Of a DNA stretch of 7,198 nt, positions 7,036-7,198 are shown piece by piece. The stretch's first letter is position 1. The number at the start of each line of letters is the position of its first letter. A program made the translations under genes and the position numbers. The notes beneath the pieces were generated by a model. It was not told the DNA's origin. It searched no databases and saw only the letters and a program-made list of their open reading frames with translations. Source of the DNA: Chloroflexota bacterium (GTDB lineage: Bacteria; Chloroflexota; Limnocylindria; Limnocylindrales; CSP1-4). The stretch is taken from the NCBI GenBank assembly GCA_013696275.1, contig JACCYW010000305.1:1-7198 (forward strand). Direction: 5' to 3'.

Positions 7036-7052
7036 GAGGTCGAGGTTTCGTG
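7036..7052. other. Second head-to-head junction of two apparently 5'-truncated genes
   Basis: On the left is the - strand two-cysteine protein, whose frame runs back without a leader. On the right is the + strand SnoaL-like C-terminus, which has no start and no family resemblance upstream of about 7050. The fewer than 20 bp between them leave no room for promoters or starts for either gene. This repeats the geometry seen at 702-720. Confidence 0.45.
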
Positions 7053-7181
7053 CGGTTCACGGTATCGATGCATGGCGCGCCGCTCGCCCGCTACACGCTC
7101 CGGATCACCCACGTCTATCGGCGCGAGGGTGGCGAGTGGAAGGTGGTCCATGAGCACAGCAACTTCGAGCCGTCGGAGTAG
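7050..7181 (+). pseudogene. SnoaL / DUF4440-like (NTF2 fold) protein, C-terminal fragment
   Basis: The frame ends with TAG at 7179-7181 and encodes about 43 residues: RFTVSMHGAPLARYTLRITH followed by VYRREGGEWKVVHEHSNFEP. The pattern YTLRxTHVYRRExGEWKVVHxH is the closing beta-strand pair of small NTF2-fold proteins annotated SnoaL-like or DUF4440, which are single-domain proteins of about 130-150 residues with varied enzymatic or unknown roles. The first two thirds of the fold are missing, and upstream bases in all three + frames show nothing of it, so a simple frameshift does not explain the loss. The last 17 bases of the window hold nothing recognisable. Confidence 0.7.
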
Positions 7182-7198
7182 CGTCTCCTGCCCAGCGC

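Overview
The window is uniformly GC-rich with G/C-biased third codon positions. That base use, a long zinc-ribbon/cyclase/AAA-ATPase/TPR protein, and CO-dehydrogenase-type xanthine dehydrogenase subunits encoded as separate genes suggest a high-GC bacterium such as an actinobacterium or a Chloroflexota member. No RNA gene or taxonomic marker is present, so this placement is inference. Apart from two small non-metabolic genes near the right edge and an unidentified fragment at the left edge, what can be recognised fits purine/ureide breakdown plus signalling. I see no IS element, tRNA, CRISPR array or integrase. Layout, left to right: (1) 1-189, + strand, the 3' end of an unidentified acidic helical protein; (2) 190-712, - strand, an internal piece of the molybdopterin-binding subunit of a xanthine dehydrogenase family enzyme, broken by two single-base deletions; (3) 706-864, + strand, the last ~50 codons of a hydantoinase/dihydropyrimidinase, abutting (2) head to head; (4) 865-996, a short convergent spacer; (5) 997-2582, - strand, a full-span malate synthase A interrupted by six small frameshifts; (6) 2579-6139, - strand, an intact 1186-residue zinc ribbon/adenylyl cyclase/AAA ATPase/TPR protein; (7) 6150-6656, - strand, the C-terminal half of the FAD-binding subunit of a xanthine dehydrogenase/CO dehydrogenase family enzyme; (8) 6730-7035, - strand, a small two-cysteine protein of unknown function; (9) about 7050-7181, + strand, the C-terminus of a SnoaL/DUF4440-like protein. 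The core, items 7 to 5 read on the - strand, is packed like an operon: 10 bp lie between the FAD subunit and the cyclase, and the cyclase stop overlaps the malate synthase TTG start by 4 bp. Purine oxidation (xanthine dehydrogenase), cyclic-amide hydrolysis (hydantoinase) and glyoxylate capture (malate synthase) make a coherent route from purine nitrogen sources to malate, with a cAMP-producing or ATPase signalling protein in the middle. Two oddities cut across this picture. All eight frameshifts lie left of about 2400, while the 3.5-kb cyclase frame is clean. In addition, at least two sharp head-to-head junctions (about 710 and 7045) join opposite-strand genes that each lack their 5' part. 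Together these point to local low-accuracy consensus and chimeric joins (assembly or amplification), or to real gene decay with inversion; sequence alone does not decide.
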